The translations under genes and the position numbers were made by a program. From NCBI GenBank assembly GCA_964016885.1, contig OZ024740.1:2443336-2507335 (forward strand): 64,000 bases of DNA. The letters are read 5' to 3'. The notes below the pieces were generated by a model. The model worked only from the letters and a program-made list of their open reading frames with translations, ran no database searches and was not told where the DNA came from. The stretch is from Eledone cirrhosa. Lineage: Eukaryota; Mollusca; Cephalopoda; Octopoda; Eledonidae. Positions 41,282-50,940 of this stretch are shown in pieces. Each line of letters opens with the position of its first letter. Within the stretch, counting starts at the first letter, position 1.

Positions 41282-41829
41282 ACTAGAAATTGATTGACAT
41301 ATATATATATTTAAAATAAACATATGAAACAATCATAGGGGATAATTTGTAAAGTGTGTAATCGCACAGAGCTTGGTAGGTAACTAATTAAAGTTTAACT
41401 AGAGCTTCAAATATTACCTTTTAAAACATGATTAATCCTCCTTGTATATATTTAATTAAAGAAATATATTTCACCATTAATCCGTAAAGTCACAGTATTA
41501 AAACACGAATCTTCAGCAAGGGGGAAGATTTAACTATCTGTGTTTACACATCAAATGTAAATCTGCGAGTGACCAATCGCACGTGTTGCAATTCTAAAAC
41601 TACTAACAACATGCTAGCGTCATCCCAGTGGCGTGAATAGGTGAAATATATTTCTTTAATACAAGGAAGATTAATCATTTTTTAAAAGGTAATATTTGTA
41701 GCTCTAGTTAAACTTTAATTAGTTACCTACCAAGCTCTGTGCGATTACACACTTTACAAATTATCCCCTGTGATTGTTTCATATGTTTATTTTAAATATA
41801 TATATATATGTCAATCAATTTCTAGTTGA
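41279..41829. mobile_element. MITE-like foldback element with ~200-bp inverted repeats
   Basis: The left arm starts TCAACTAGAAATTGATTGAC at 41,279 and the right arm ends with its reverse complement at 41,829. Arms extend for roughly 200 bp (to about 41,485 and from about 41,638) with few mismatches and one indel cluster. The 150-bp centre is unique and non-coding. Both ends are flanked by TA (41,277-41,278 and 41,830-41,831), which fits a TA target duplication as in Tc1/mariner-related MITEs, although the left flank is itself a TA array. No transposase is present, so it would be non-autonomous. Confidence 0.85.
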
Positions 41830-41948
41830 TATAAAATGCTCGGATCTGTTCATTGGAATCTTTGAGCATATTCTACGGTGGATATGGCGCATGTCTCGGA
41901 CATGACTCCCTTAATTTAATTTAATTAAATTAATTTTGGATATATATA
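41830..41948. other. Spacer, nothing recognised
   Basis: Short stretch between the foldback element and PLE-A, with an AATTTAATTTAATTAAATT low-complexity segment. No gene or element assignment. Confidence 0.5.
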
Positions 41949-42115
41949 TGGTGGTGGAGAGAGCGATGTAAGTGAGCGTACGTTGAGATGCGTGGCGTCT
42001 ATAAGACTGTAGCGTGTAGAGGAATGAAGGAAAGAGCGTAAAGGATAAAAATAAAAATAAAAATAAAAACACGAGATAGAGTTACCTTGGGAGAGATTTA
42101 ACTGTCCCTATATAT
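41949..42115 (+). repeat. PLE-A left inverted terminal repeat
   Basis: Matches the reverse complement of 44,026-44,183 with about a dozen differences, mostly in the outer end and in the number of AAAAT units. Confidence 0.85.
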
Positions 42116-42366
42116 TTCGGATTCACATCCATCAACTGGGGTTTTTTCCGGGGGTGGGGTGGGGGTGGGGGTTTGTCTGTCGGAAAGGTGCGAAACGTGT
42201 CCTCCGCTGTTTGTTGTTTTGAATATCTGAGGTATTCAGCAGAACGCGCGTGCGCGTGAAATGGGGTCGGTCAGGCAGAGGTCAGCGGCCGAAGTAGTTC
42301 TTTCAATTGTGGGAGTGGGGTGGCGCTAGCTCTCAGTCCATATTATTCTCTGCCGGTTTGGTGAAT

Positions 42367-42556
42367 GTTACTGTGTGTGTGTGTGTGTGTGCGTGTGTTG
42401 TTGTCTCGCTTGAGTGTGTGTGCGTGTGTTGTTGCCTTGTTCCTCTGTATTGGCAGTGTAGTATGTTCGTATGGTGGAATGCTACTGTGTGTGTGTGTGT
42501 GTATGTGTGCGTGTGTTGCTGTCTCGCTTGTGTGTGTGTGTGCGTGTGTTGCTGCA
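42367..42556. repeat. (TG)n microsatellite in a duplicated unit
   Basis: Four (TG)n tracts, each followed by CGTGTGTTG and a TTGTCTCGCTT- or TTGC-type link, show that a unit of roughly 60-120 bp was duplicated together with its microsatellite. It lies in the presumed 3' untranslated region of PLE-A. Confidence 0.75.
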
Positions 42557-42621
42557 TCGTTTTTTAACTTAAACCAACCCCCTCATTTCACTTCTCTCGG
42601 ATCGGTTGTTTAATTGTGGCC

Positions 42622-44012
42622 CTAGGCGTTTGATCCAAAGTGCCGACGTTTCTTTCTCTCGCAAGAATTGTGACAATGGGCCTTCCGTCTTTGTTTCCGG
42701 AAAGACGAGGCCCTGGTGCCAGTATGCTCCTTGATCCGGATGTGCTACGGCCAGATTGTGCGACCTATATAGTATTGGTTGTACTTGTTACATTCTATCT
42801 TATACACGACGTATGTGCGTAGGCAACAGTTCGCATGGCGCATCGGGCAGTCTCTAAGGGAGCACGCGTCAGTTGATTTCCCGGGTTTCCTGGAAAGGCA
42901 TCTTCGCAGGGAGGGGCCCGAGTGGGCCAGGTGGATGTCGAGGCCCTCCCTCCGTATAGCCTTGCAGATAGCGTTGGTGGTATTCTCGCCCAGGTGTGGC
43001 ATTTTAAGGAAACACTTGCCTTGGGTGCCTCTATGTCTCTTGCGTCTGGTGTCTCCTACTCTGTCTGTGAGCGAGGTAGGGTACCCGTTAGTCTCCAGCA
43101 CCTCGAGGAATCGCTTGGTATGAGTGACACCACTCGCGGGATCGCTGCATCTGTTTTTGAATCGCACGATCTCGATCGTTATATATCCTCTTTTGGCACT
43201 GTTAGGGAGGGCGGACTTGTAGTGGACGAACAGGTCCCTGCAGGCTGCCTTTCGGTAGAAGTTGCAGTGGATCCCTCCCTGTTCCGTGATGTTGATTCGG
43301 AAGTCGAGGAGGCCAAGTGACCCGTCGTCGTTGGGGTGTTCAACACTGAAGTCAATGTTCTCGTCCGTGTTGTTGAACGTCTCATAGATTCTGTTCGCCA
43401 TGTCTTGGGAAGATGTGAGGATGAGGATATCGTCCACGTACCTTGAGAAAAAGGCGACGGCGTTGGGGTGGCAGGCGTTGAGTGCCTTGTGCTCGAGGCT
43501 GTCCATGTAAGAGATCGCTAGCACACCCGACAGGCTTGATTCCATGGGCAGTCCCGAGGTTTGTTGGTATGTTTGGTCAAGGAATCCGAAGTAGGTGTTG
43601 TCGACGATGATGGATATAAGTTGGTGGATGTCAGTGGTGGTGAGCCCGAAGCAGTGTAAGTCGGTGGATTGGACGCGTTCCATCAGTATATTGACGGCCG
43701 GGAGTGCCGGGACCGAGGTGTAGAGAGCGACTACATCAAGGCTGAAGGCATATCTGTTATTCTTTCTGGTGTCGGGATCCATTTGATGCAGGCGCTTCAA
43801 CACCTCCTCGGAGCTGTTAACGTGTCCCGGCGAGGTGTCTAAGATGGGTTTGAGTATTCTGGCTAGGAGCCATGAAATTTTGTAGAGTGGTCCTTCCACG
43901 CTCGATACAATGGGCCTGATCTTCAGGTCGGGTCCCTGTTTGTGTGTTTTCACGAGATGGTAGAAGGCGGGTAGTCTGCTGTTCCTCGTGGTGGTAGAAG
44001 GCGGGTAGTCTG
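42622..44012 (-). pseudogene. PLE-A reverse transcriptase / GIY-YIG endonuclease, truncated with an in-frame stop
   Basis: The longest open piece is 42,745-43,953 (402 codons). Numbering from its first residue: a KTHKQGPDLKIRPIVSS block at 2-18, RT motif A with the catalytic aspartate at 73 (FSLDVVALYTSVP), motif B around 132-145 (GLPMESSLSG, where the family usually has GLPMGSPLS), and motif C YVDD at 172-175. A Cys-rich linker follows at 364-379, then the start of a GIY-YIG nuclease (VVYKIEC...YYIG) at 381-397. This order, RT then GIY-YIG, is the hallmark of Penelope-like elements. Reading continues upstream in frame to about 44,012 through RLPAFYHLV, so the RT N-terminus is missing. A TAG at 42,745 interrupts the nuclease; conserved HIRIKEH follows in the same frame and the frame ends near 42,622. 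A 30-bp tandem duplication sits at 43,955-44,015. Confidence 0.88.
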
Positions 44013-44025
44013 CTGTTCCGAAATG

Positions 44026-44183
44026 TATAGGGACAATTAAATCTCTCCCAAGGTAACTCTATCTCGTGTTTTTATTTTTATTTTTATCCTTTACGCTCTT
44101 TCCTTCATTCCTCTACACGCTACAGTCTTATACACGCCACACATCTCAACGTACACCCACTTACATCTCTCTCTCCACCACCG
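44026..44183 (-). repeat. PLE-A right inverted terminal repeat
   Basis: Inverted partner of 41,949-42,115. It directly abuts the truncated start of the RT reading frame. Confidence 0.85.
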
Positions 44184-44285
44184 GATCTTGTTACCCGGAG
44201 ATTGACTCATCTGCATTGTCGAGGCTTCCAAATGACTTAAAGAAATTTACCTTATTATTCCACAATGCTTCAAGCAAACTTCAAT

Positions 44286-44345
44286 ACTCTCTTATATATA
44301 TATATATATATATATATCATCTTATATATATATATATATATATAT
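44286..44345. repeat. (TA)n array
   Basis: Two (TA)n runs separated by TCATCT, joined directly to the (CAT)n end of the LINE fragment. Confidence 0.95.
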
Positions 44346-44873
44346 CATCATCATCATCATCACCGTTTTACGTCCGTTCTTCCATGCTAGCATGAGTTAG
44401 ACGGGTTGTTCAGTTGTGGGCAGTGTCTGGTTGGCTGACCTTGTCTTGCTCATACGGGAACTGATTCTGGCTTGATTTTTACAGTTGGATGCCCTTCCTA
44501 ACACCAACCTCATTTACAGTGAGTGCTTGGTGCTTTTTTTCTGTGGTGCCTACACGTCCACTTTACAGTGTGGGCTGGGTGCTTTTTTGCCGTGGCACCT
44601 CCACGACCACTTTGCAGTGGGAGGGTGTGGGTGCATATCGTCTATATGCTTCAGCTTGCACCCATGGGAGGTCGGGTACTCTGTGTTACTGTGTGATGCC
44701 AGAGGTCACGGTCGTGTGTCATCGCCTTTGAGAGGTGTAATTGAGTAAGGTCGACTTTTATCACCTCATCCCAGGTCTTCTTGGGTCTCCCCACTCCGCG
44801 GTTTCCATCGATTTCTATGCAGCTGTCTTCCTTCATACGCATCACATGTCCATACCAACGCAACCGCCTCTCC
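44346..44873 (-). mobile_element. LINE-A-family 3' fragment (tail plus C-terminal coding remnant)
   Basis: From (CAT)n at 44,346 the minus-strand element reads tail, then two 48/49-bp units homologous to the satellite monomer (44,513-44,561 and 44,562-44,610), then the C-terminal reading frame described separately. It matches LINE-A (48,082-50,895) in both tail and protein, so the CAT-tailed repeat is the 3' end of a LINE. The fragment stops at about 44,873, where PLE-B sequence begins in the opposite orientation. Confidence 0.9.
44651..44873 (-). pseudogene. LINE-A-type ORF, C-terminal fragment
   Basis: About 70 codons beginning RLRWYGHVMRMKEDSC and including GRPKKTWDEVI, then LTQLHLSKAM and DRDLWHHTV. 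The same order appears in LINE-A (RLRWYGHVMRMKDNSC, GRPRKTWDDLI, LTHLHLTKTM, RDLWRYTV). This is the extreme C-terminal region found after the RT in several non-LTR retrotransposons. It has no catalytic residues and no start of its own; the upstream RT is missing because PLE-B sequence begins at about 44,873. Confidence 0.88.
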
Positions 44874-45955
44874 TACGTTTATGATATAAACATCGTAGTA
44901 AAAACAGCCCCACTAGAGAACAATCAGGAATTAGAGAAAAACACCATGGAAAGCATCCAGCAAATAACTAACTCCATCCACCAGAGTATTAGAGTTACTA
45001 TAGACTACCCAAGCAAACACCCCAACCATCGATTACCTGTACTAGACACAGAGCTCTGGTTAGATACCATTAATAACAAAAAAAAATTCTCCATTCCCAT
45101 TATGCCAAACCCATGACTTCCAAATATCTGATCCACCGAAACTCAGCTGTTTCGGACCATACCAAATTCAACATACTGATTGCGGATTTGGTACGGGTGA
45201 TGAGAAACGTGTCCCGTATGTGCAACCCCAAAGAACTAGAGAGACACATACAACACTTCATCCACCGTATGCAGTTCTCTGGTTACAATCAGAGAGATAA
45301 AATCAGAGTATATAGAGGAGCCAGAACCAAATGGGAAAAAATGGTAAATAATGATACAAATGGGATCTGCCCCTTGTATAGGAGCAAATTTTGAAATAGA
45401 ATAGAAAGAACTAGGAATAAGGTTAATAGAATAAACTCATGGTATGATAGCAATAAATACCAGAGTGTAATGTTCATCAACATAACCCCTAGAGGTGAAT
45501 TAGCTTACAAATTTAGAAGGACCCTAGATAAACATAAACTCAATATTAAGATAGTAGAAAGACCAGGTACCTCCATAAAAAACACTTATTAGCAATACAT
45601 ACTCTTTTCAAAGACCTCCCTGTATAGATAAGAAATGTATAATCTGTAAACTAAGCCCCCTTAAATGTAAAACTAGAAATGTAGTATATAGCATAAGATG
45701 TACTGAAGGACAATGTAGAGATAAGAATATAGTGTACATAGGTGAGACAGCTCGTAGTATAGGAGAACGGATAAATGAACACTGGCGAGAGCTTCAAGAT
45801 AGTAAAGAATCATCTGTACTCCACCAACATGCTAAAATAGAACATAAGGGTAAATTAGAGAACATAGAAATAAAAATAGAATCTACACACAGAAAAGACG
45901 CAATGTTTAGACAAAATCACAGAGGCAATAAACATAAATGAACTCCAACCAAAAT
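44873..45955 (+). pseudogene. PLE-B RT C-terminus plus GIY-YIG endonuclease, decayed
   Basis: The frame opens with SYVYDINIV, the RT motif C (normally YVDD) with its first aspartate replaced by tyrosine. It continues through a thumb-like region (DTELWLDT, PMTSKYLIHRNSA, SDHTKFNILIADLVR) and, after several shifts and stops, a Cys-rich stretch (CIDKKCIICK) and a GIY-YIG domain: VVYSIRC...VYIGETARSIGERINEH at about 45,675-45,790. Frame changes occur near 45,105 (the stop of the first piece overlaps the start of the next) and near 45,590; a TGA at 45,392 breaks the second piece. The sequence type differs from PLE-A, so this is a separate subfamily. It is not functional. Confidence 0.85.
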
Positions 45956-46194
45956 TAAATAGAAAACATGAATGGAATAGCAACATCACAACTTACAATT
46001 AAGGACAAAATGAAAACACACACATAGAACAAACAACCAACCAGTAACATGTAAATAAACAAATAAATAAACAAATATAAACACACAGACACCCGGATTT
46101 AACACATGCGCAAACTAAGCACACAACACACACAAAAACGAGATGGCGTAGGACAGAACAAAGGAGAGGCACAAAAACAAAGAAAAGAATCCCC

Positions 46195-46239
46195 AGTCAC
46201 TGAAGAGGTCACAGAATGTGTGATGAAAGAACTTTGACA
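46195..46239 (+). ncRNA. Candidate hammerhead ribozyme in the PLE-B 3' region
   Basis: Core CTGAAGA at 46,200-46,206 and GAA at 46,225-46,227. Stem II: TCACA (46,209-46,213) with TGTGA (46,219-46,223), a five-base loop, and a G.U closing position with one bulged G. Stem III is minimal: AG/CT around AA (46,228-46,233). Cleavage would follow the T at 46,234. Stem I: GTCA (46,196-46,199) with TGAC (46,235-46,238). Hammerheads with very short stem III are known from Penelope-like elements and can act as dimers, which matches this location. The fold was made by hand; the two-base stem III loop is the weakest point. Confidence 0.55.
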
Positions 46240-46446
46240 ATATATGAACAATCGTCTGGTTGTGGAACCAACCAGCCGGAAATTTATAAATTCCTAAATT
46301 TATAAATTTAATTTATAATAAATTGAAGTGAAAGCATCTGGTGCGTGTGTTTCTTATTGGCAACATGACCCTCGCAAAGTATAACAATATCGGTTTCAAC
46401 ACACGTTTTCAGTTAAAGAATCTTGCTAAACAAATTCAGAAACGAA

Positions 46447-46464
46447 ATATATATATATATATAT

Positions 46465-46466
<2 letters not shown>
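46447..46466. repeat. (TA)n array
   Basis: Short TA run joined directly to the (CAT)n end of the following SINE. Confidence 0.9.
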
Positions 46467-46504
<38 letters not shown>

Positions 46505-46873
46505 CCGTTTTTACCTCTGTTCTTCCACGCTAGCTTGGGTTAAACGGGTTGTCCTGTTGTGGGCAGTGACCGGTCAGCTGACCTTCTCTTGCTCATGGGA
46601 ACTGATTCTGGCTTGATTTCTACAGCTGGATGCCCTTCCTAACACCAACCTCATTTACAGTGAGTGCTGGGTGCTTTTTGCCGTGGCACCTCTACGACCA
46701 TTTTGCAGTTGAATGATATGGACCCCAGTCCCTATCATCTCATTTCTACAGCTGAGTAAACTGGAGTAATGTGAAATAAAGTGTCTTGCTCAAGGAAACA
46801 ACACATCACCCGGTCTGAGATTGAACTCACAACCTTTCGATTGCAAGCCCAATGCTCTAACCACTAAGTCATG

Positions 46874-46876
<3 letters not shown>
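46467..46876 (-). mobile_element. tRNA-derived SINE, full-length copy
   Basis: Read on the minus strand: a tRNA-like head (46,876 down to about 46,812) with an A-box-like TTAGTGGTTAGAG (46,855-46,867) and a B-box-like GAGTTCAATCTC (46,817-46,828); a central part with CCTTGAGCAAGACACTTTAT; one 48-bp unit homologous to the satellite monomer (46,654-46,701); then the tail GTTGGTGTTAGGAAGGGCAT and (GAT)n. The head is of pol III type; the tail is shared with LINE-A, the usual SINE/LINE relation. Whether the centre is the published cephalopod core I cannot tell. Confidence 0.88.

Positions 46877-46955
<79 letters not shown>
46877..46955. repeat. (CT)n-(TA)n compound microsatellite
   Basis: CT run at 46,878-46,911 followed by a TA run to 46,954, abutting the SINE head. 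Confidence 0.95.
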
Positions 46956-46959
<4 letters not shown>

Positions 46960-47204
46960 GAGGCACTTTTATATATATTACATTCATTTAATTTATTAAT
47001 TTATTGATATTTTATTTGAGTGACCCGAATCTTCCTGGTCGTTCTTTTTCGGCTGTACGGGTGATTTTAGGCATAATCTCTATGTGTTGGTAATTTAACG
47101 ATAGTTATAGCTCTGATTTATCCAAATTATTGAGCCCTCTGCCACACATGTCGGATATTGTTTATCGTGATTTCGTGGGCCGATATTCCGATTCTCGATT
47201 ATTC

Positions 47205-47205
<1 letters not shown>
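46956..47205. other. Unassigned spacer
   Basis: A/T-rich, no ORF or repeat partner recognised in the window. Confidence 0.5.
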
Positions 47206-47282
<77 letters not shown>

Positions 47283-47303
47283 TATATAGTAGAATAATCT
47301 GAA

Positions 47304-47375
<72 letters not shown>

Positions 47376-47387
47376 GAATAATCTGAA

Positions 47388-47443
<56 letters not shown>
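47206..47443. repeat. Long (TA)n arrays with a repeated 19-bp interruption
   Basis: Three (TA)n runs; AGTAGAATAATCTGAAGCA separates them at about 47,288 and 47,373, and part of it is present inverted at 47,197-47,212. The array therefore grew by duplication of interruption plus TA run together. Confidence 0.9.
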
Positions 47444-47445
<2 letters not shown>

Positions 47446-47802
47446 TCCTCCCGTTTCGTTAGTAGTGGGGTCCTTTCTTGCTCACATCTCACTCACGACG
47501 AACGGTCTGTATTCTGATCGCTCATGAAATTCACCCAGTTTATGCTGACCGGATAACCATGTTGCTTGTTTTTTTTCCTATCTTCGGTTTGCTTTTATCC
47601 TTCTATGTTGTTTACTTGTCTCACTCGCTTTACGCGATTCACTTGTCCCAATAGCTTTTTTTAGTTATTGCTCGCACCAGCCTGAGGTATATGATTTTTA
47701 ATGCGATGAAATAACAATGATGGTTGGCAAATCACTGACGAGGGACTAATTTTATAATATGTAGCCCATGTGCAACCACGCAGTATTCCTCTTTCTTCTC
47801 AT

Positions 47803-47805
<3 letters not shown>
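47444..47805 (+). repeat. Dispersed ~360-bp repeat, copy 1
   Basis: Matches 63,442-63,803 along its full length by eye, in the same orientation, with scattered substitutions and small indels. Shared blocks include CATGAAATTCACCCAG, CACTCGCTTTACGCG and GGACTAATTTTATAATATGT. Non-coding. Both copies lie between (TA)n arrays. Family unknown to me; it may be the end of a retroelement. Confidence 0.85.

Positions 47806-47846
<41 letters not shown>
47806..47846. repeat. (TA)n array
   Basis: TA run between the dispersed repeat and the PLE-C-type palindrome. Confidence 0.95.
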
Positions 47847-47849
<3 letters not shown>

Positions 47850-48013
47850 AACCAGTAAGACCCCGACAGCTGAGCTCAAGCCGTTTCGACCGTCGAAACG
47901 GCTTGAGCTCAGCTGTCGGGGTCTTACTGGTTCCTATTACCCACTCTACTACCTCAAGTATTGAGTACTTTGGTGCGTTATGGTCCACCTGGTTCCTTAC
48001 CACTTTTCCTTCG

Positions 48014-48016
<3 letters not shown>
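47847..48016 (-). mobile_element. PLE-C terminal-repeat fragment with a near-perfect palindrome
   Basis: 47,847-47,937 is a palindrome with 44-bp arms around a single C: AGGAACCAGTAAGACCCCGA reads back at the other end. It is followed by TACCCACTCTACTACC, TGGTCCACCTGGTTCCTTAC and CTTCGTTATATA. The last part matches 53,935-54,058, the right end of PLE-C, and the reverse of 62,429-62,545. It is therefore a solo piece of that element's terminal repeat whose last ~44 bp were copied back in inverted orientation. Confidence 0.85.

Positions 48017-48081
<65 letters not shown>
48017..48081. repeat. (TA)n array
   Basis: TA run of about 65 bp bridging the PLE-C fragment and the (CAT)n end of LINE-A. 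Confidence 0.95.
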
Positions 48082-48083
<2 letters not shown>

Positions 48084-50895
48084 TCATCATCATCGTTTAA
48101 CGTCCATCTTCCACGCTTGCATGGGTTTGGACGGGAGTTCTCCTACTTGAGGTAAGATTGGTTGTCTTGCTCGTATAGGACTGTCTGGCTGGTTTTCTAC
48201 AGCTGGATGCCCTTCCTAACACCAACCACGTTTACAGTGTGGACTGGGAGGTGTTTACCGTGTTACCTACACGACCACATTACAGCGTGGACTGTGTGTT
48301 TTTTGTCGTGACACCTACACAACCTTATTTGTTTCGGACTGGATGTTGTGGTACCAACATAACTTCACATTGAAGGGGGTGGTGTGGATGGGGTGGGGGT
48401 AGTGGGACAGGGGTGTATTTTTGTTAGAGGTGCCTACTGACTGCAGGTTTCGCTTTGTACTTAGGCAAGGCGTGTCTTCTGTATTACTGTGTAGCGCCAA
48501 AGATCTCGCTCCAGTGACATTGTCTTGGTGAGGTGTAAGTGTGTGAGGTCGGAATTTATCAAGTCGTCCCAGGTTTTTCTGGGTCTGCCTACTCCATGGC
48601 TACCGTCTATTTTTATCGCCCTGCACTTTTTTTTATACAGCTGTTGTCTTTCATGCGCATCACGTGACCGTACCAACGTAGTCTTCTCTCGAGTAAACAA
48701 CATCTGATCCCTCTTATTCCTAATTTCTCCCTCAGTTTGTTAATGCTTTGCCGTTCATGTATATTACTATTACACATCCAGCGGAGCATGCAAGCTTCGT
48801 TCCTCTCCAGTCTGTGTATATCCTCTGCACACAATGCCCAGGTCTCACTGCCATGTAACATTGCTATTCGTATGCAGGCATCATACAGCCTGCCTTTCAT
48901 TTTTAGAGAGAAACCTTTAGCGGCTAATAGTGGTATAAGCTCTCTGAACTTTTTCCATCCCGTTCTGACTCTAGCTACTGTACTTTCAGAGCACCCTGCC
49001 CCACTGCTGCTTTTGTCACCCAGGTAACGGAAGGTGTCCACTATTTCTATAGAACCATCTGTGCAATGGAATGAGCTAGTATTTTGTGGGCACTTGCTGC
49101 AACTTATATTCTTAGTTAGCTTACCTGTGATGCCACTACATCTTTTATGCACCCATACTTTGCATTTGGGACATAAAATGGAGTTTCTGCCTACTCCTTT
49201 CCTACACACTGAGCATGGCCATTTACGAGATGGGACGGGTGCCCTATTTTCCTTTCTACAAACTAGAACTTTAGTCTTAGACAAGTTAACTTTAAAGCCT
49301 TTTGATTCTAAGCCATGCTTCCATGTTTGGAATTTCTTCTCTAGTTTAGCCATTGATTCAGCTATGAGCGTTAGATCATCTGCGTATAGGAGTTCCCATG
49401 GGTAGCCGGTCTTGAACTCCTCTGATATAGCCTGAAGGGCAATAATAAATAGGAGGGGGCTAAGAACGGAGCCCTGATGTACACCAACTTTTACGCTAAA
49501 CTCTTCACTATATTCGTTGTTAATTCTAACCTTGCTGACTGTTTCTTTATACATGGCTTGTGTAGCTCTCACAAGCCATTCATCAACACCTAGTTTTCTA
49601 AGAGCCCACCAGATAATGGAGCGGGGGACTCTGTCAACGGCGTTCTCCAAGTCAACAAAAGCTAAGTATAGGGGTTTACTTTTAGCTAGGAACTTCTGTA
49701 GTTATCGTACAATGAAAAGAGCGTCTGTGGTACTTTTACCCGACACAAACCCGAACTGCATTTTATCTAGATCAATTCGCTCTCTGATTAGTTGCGCTAT
49801 CACTTTTTCTGTGACCTTCATGACCTGGTCGATTAATTTAATGCTTCTATAGTTACCCCTATCTAGGGCATCTCCTTTACCCTTGTAGGAGTTAATGATG
49901 ATGCTGCTACGCCAGTCCTTCGGAACGGCCCCATTCTGTATGACTTGGTTTACTATCCGGGTGACCATAGTGTGTCCCACAGTTCCAGATGCTTTCAGCA
50001 TTTCAGCAACTATTTCCGAAGGCCCAGCCGCCTGACCCATCTTCATATCTTTGATTACCTTACTTATTATACTACCTTCAACTAGCACTGCTGGTCCCTC
50101 TATTGGATCGATGACTGTCTTTCTCCCATTTATTCTCCTCATTTAGTAGCCTTTCGTAGTGACACTTCCAAGCTACCCTCTTATCAGCGTCAGTGATGGC
50201 AAGTACACCATCATCATTAAGGACACACTTCTCCCCGACAATATCACGGTTTTCCTTGACACATTGCCTAGCAATCCTGAACACCTCACGTTTTTGGTCC
50301 TCGCGTTGTAAAACATGCTTGAACTTACTTTCCTCTGCTTCCCTTCTTGCGAAGTACACTTGTCTCCTAGCTTCCCTCCTGGCCACTTGATAGTCTTCTC
50401 TACTTCCCCCATCCCGCCATACTTTCCAAGCCTGCTTTTTGGCCTTAATTTACTCCTCCACCTTACTGTTCCACCACCAAGTTACTCTCCTCCTGCCTAT
50501 AGGCCTTCTCCAGCCACAGACTTCATCTGCCGCCTTCAGTAGGTTAGCTTTCAGGAATTCCCACTGTTCCTCTATATTGTACGACTCTAAATGCTCTTCC
50601 TTACTGTCGAAAGTATCAAGTAATATGCTTTTAAATTTATTACTGGTTGTGGGGTCCTTTAGCTTCCATATTTTTCTCCTGAGGATAGTCCTCCTCTGTT
50701 GTCGAGTACGTCTTGTCCTGTCTATGAGGTCGCTGACTATGAGTCTATGTTGGGAGATGCATTCTTCATGGGGGAGGGATTTAGTGTTTACAACAGACAC
50801 TCTATCACGTCTTCTGGTAAGGATATACTATATCTGACTGCCGTGTTCCCCTGATCTATAGGTGATCAAGTGATTGTCTCGTTTTTTGAAGTTAG
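48082..50895 (-). mobile_element. LINE-A, 5'-truncated non-LTR retrotransposon
   Basis: Read on the minus strand: end of an endonuclease domain (near 50,895-50,815), connector region, RT with a cysteine-rich insert, C-terminal region, then a 3' untranslated region from about 48,460 to (GAT)n at 48,082. The untranslated region holds two exact 48-bp units homologous to the satellite monomer (48,231-48,278 and 48,279-48,326). A 19-bp sequence, GTGATTGTCTCGTTTTTTG, occurs at the 5' limit (50,870-50,888) and again at 50,909-50,927. It cannot be a simple target duplication since both lie on one side. Confidence 0.9.
48461..50895 (-). pseudogene. LINE-A endonuclease(partial)-reverse transcriptase ORF, with stops and frameshifts
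   Basis: The ORF enters in the last part of an apurinic-type endonuclease (THLITYRSGEHGSQI-stop-YILTRR type region, where DYIL is expected) and continues with CISQHRLIVSDL. The RT N-terminal region contains QAAGPSEIVAEML, KGDALDRGNYRSI and FGFVSGKSTTDALFIVR. After an in-frame TAA (about 49,693) come FVDLENAVDRVP (motif A region), GVHQGSVLSPLLFI (motif B) and LLYADDLTLIAES (motif C, YADD, about 49,375-49,386). Next is a Cys/His finger: CSVC, CPKC, HKRC and CSKC at residues 146-187 counted from 49,650. Then FRYLGD, a LYDACIRIAMLHGSETWAL block and RLRWYGHVMRMKD. An A-run near 48,635 shifts the frame before GRPRKTWDD. The family resembles RTE/CR1-like LINEs; I cannot fix the clade. Not functional. 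Confidence 0.88.
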
Positions 50896-50940
50896 TGTTA
50901 CAGATAGAGTGATTGTCTCGTTTTTTGTATATATATATAT
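50896..50940. repeat. Short direct repeat and (TA)n
   Basis: Second copy of GTGATTGTCTCGTTTTTTG (50,909-50,927) followed by a short TA run that touches the SINE head. Confidence 0.8.

Larger units (their letters stand above)
41949..44183 (-). mobile_element. Penelope-like element PLE-A with inverted terminal repeats, 5'-truncated
   Basis: A coding region with RT and GIY-YIG remnants (minus strand) lies between two inverted copies of a ~165-bp sequence: 41,949-42,115 and 44,026-44,183. The repeats include AGAGTTACCTTGGGAGAGAT and a (AAAAT)n-like tract. Penelope-like elements are known for terminal repeats that may be direct or inverted. The coding region begins inside the RT, directly beside the right repeat, so the element is truncated at its 5' end. 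The segment 42,116-42,620 would be its 3' untranslated region and contains a duplicated (TG)n unit. Confidence 0.85.
44873..46450 (+). mobile_element. Penelope-like element PLE-B, 5'-truncated at the RT motif C
   Basis: Coding remnant 44,873-45,955, then an A-rich 3' region with a hammerhead-like fold at 46,195-46,239 and further non-coding sequence to about 46,450, where a (TA)n run begins. The element starts within the RT palm exactly at a junction with the LINE fragment, so the two are chimeric. The right end is not fixed; no terminal repeat partner is seen in the window. Confidence 0.75.

Noticed and set aside
42779..43320. Plus-strand reading frames across PLE-A (also 48,737-49,405 and 50,439-50,837 across LINE-A)
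   Set aside because: Antisense shadows of the retroelement coding regions; no domain recognised.
46812..46876. Functional tRNA genes at the SINE heads (also 50,941-51,005)
   Set aside because: A- and B-box-like sequences are present, but they lead into SINE bodies and no complete cloverleaf with acceptor stem was found.
50870..50927. GTGATTGTCTCGTTTTTTG pair as the LINE-A target-site duplication
   Set aside because: Both copies lie on the 5' side of the element; the 3' end borders a (TA)n array without a third copy.
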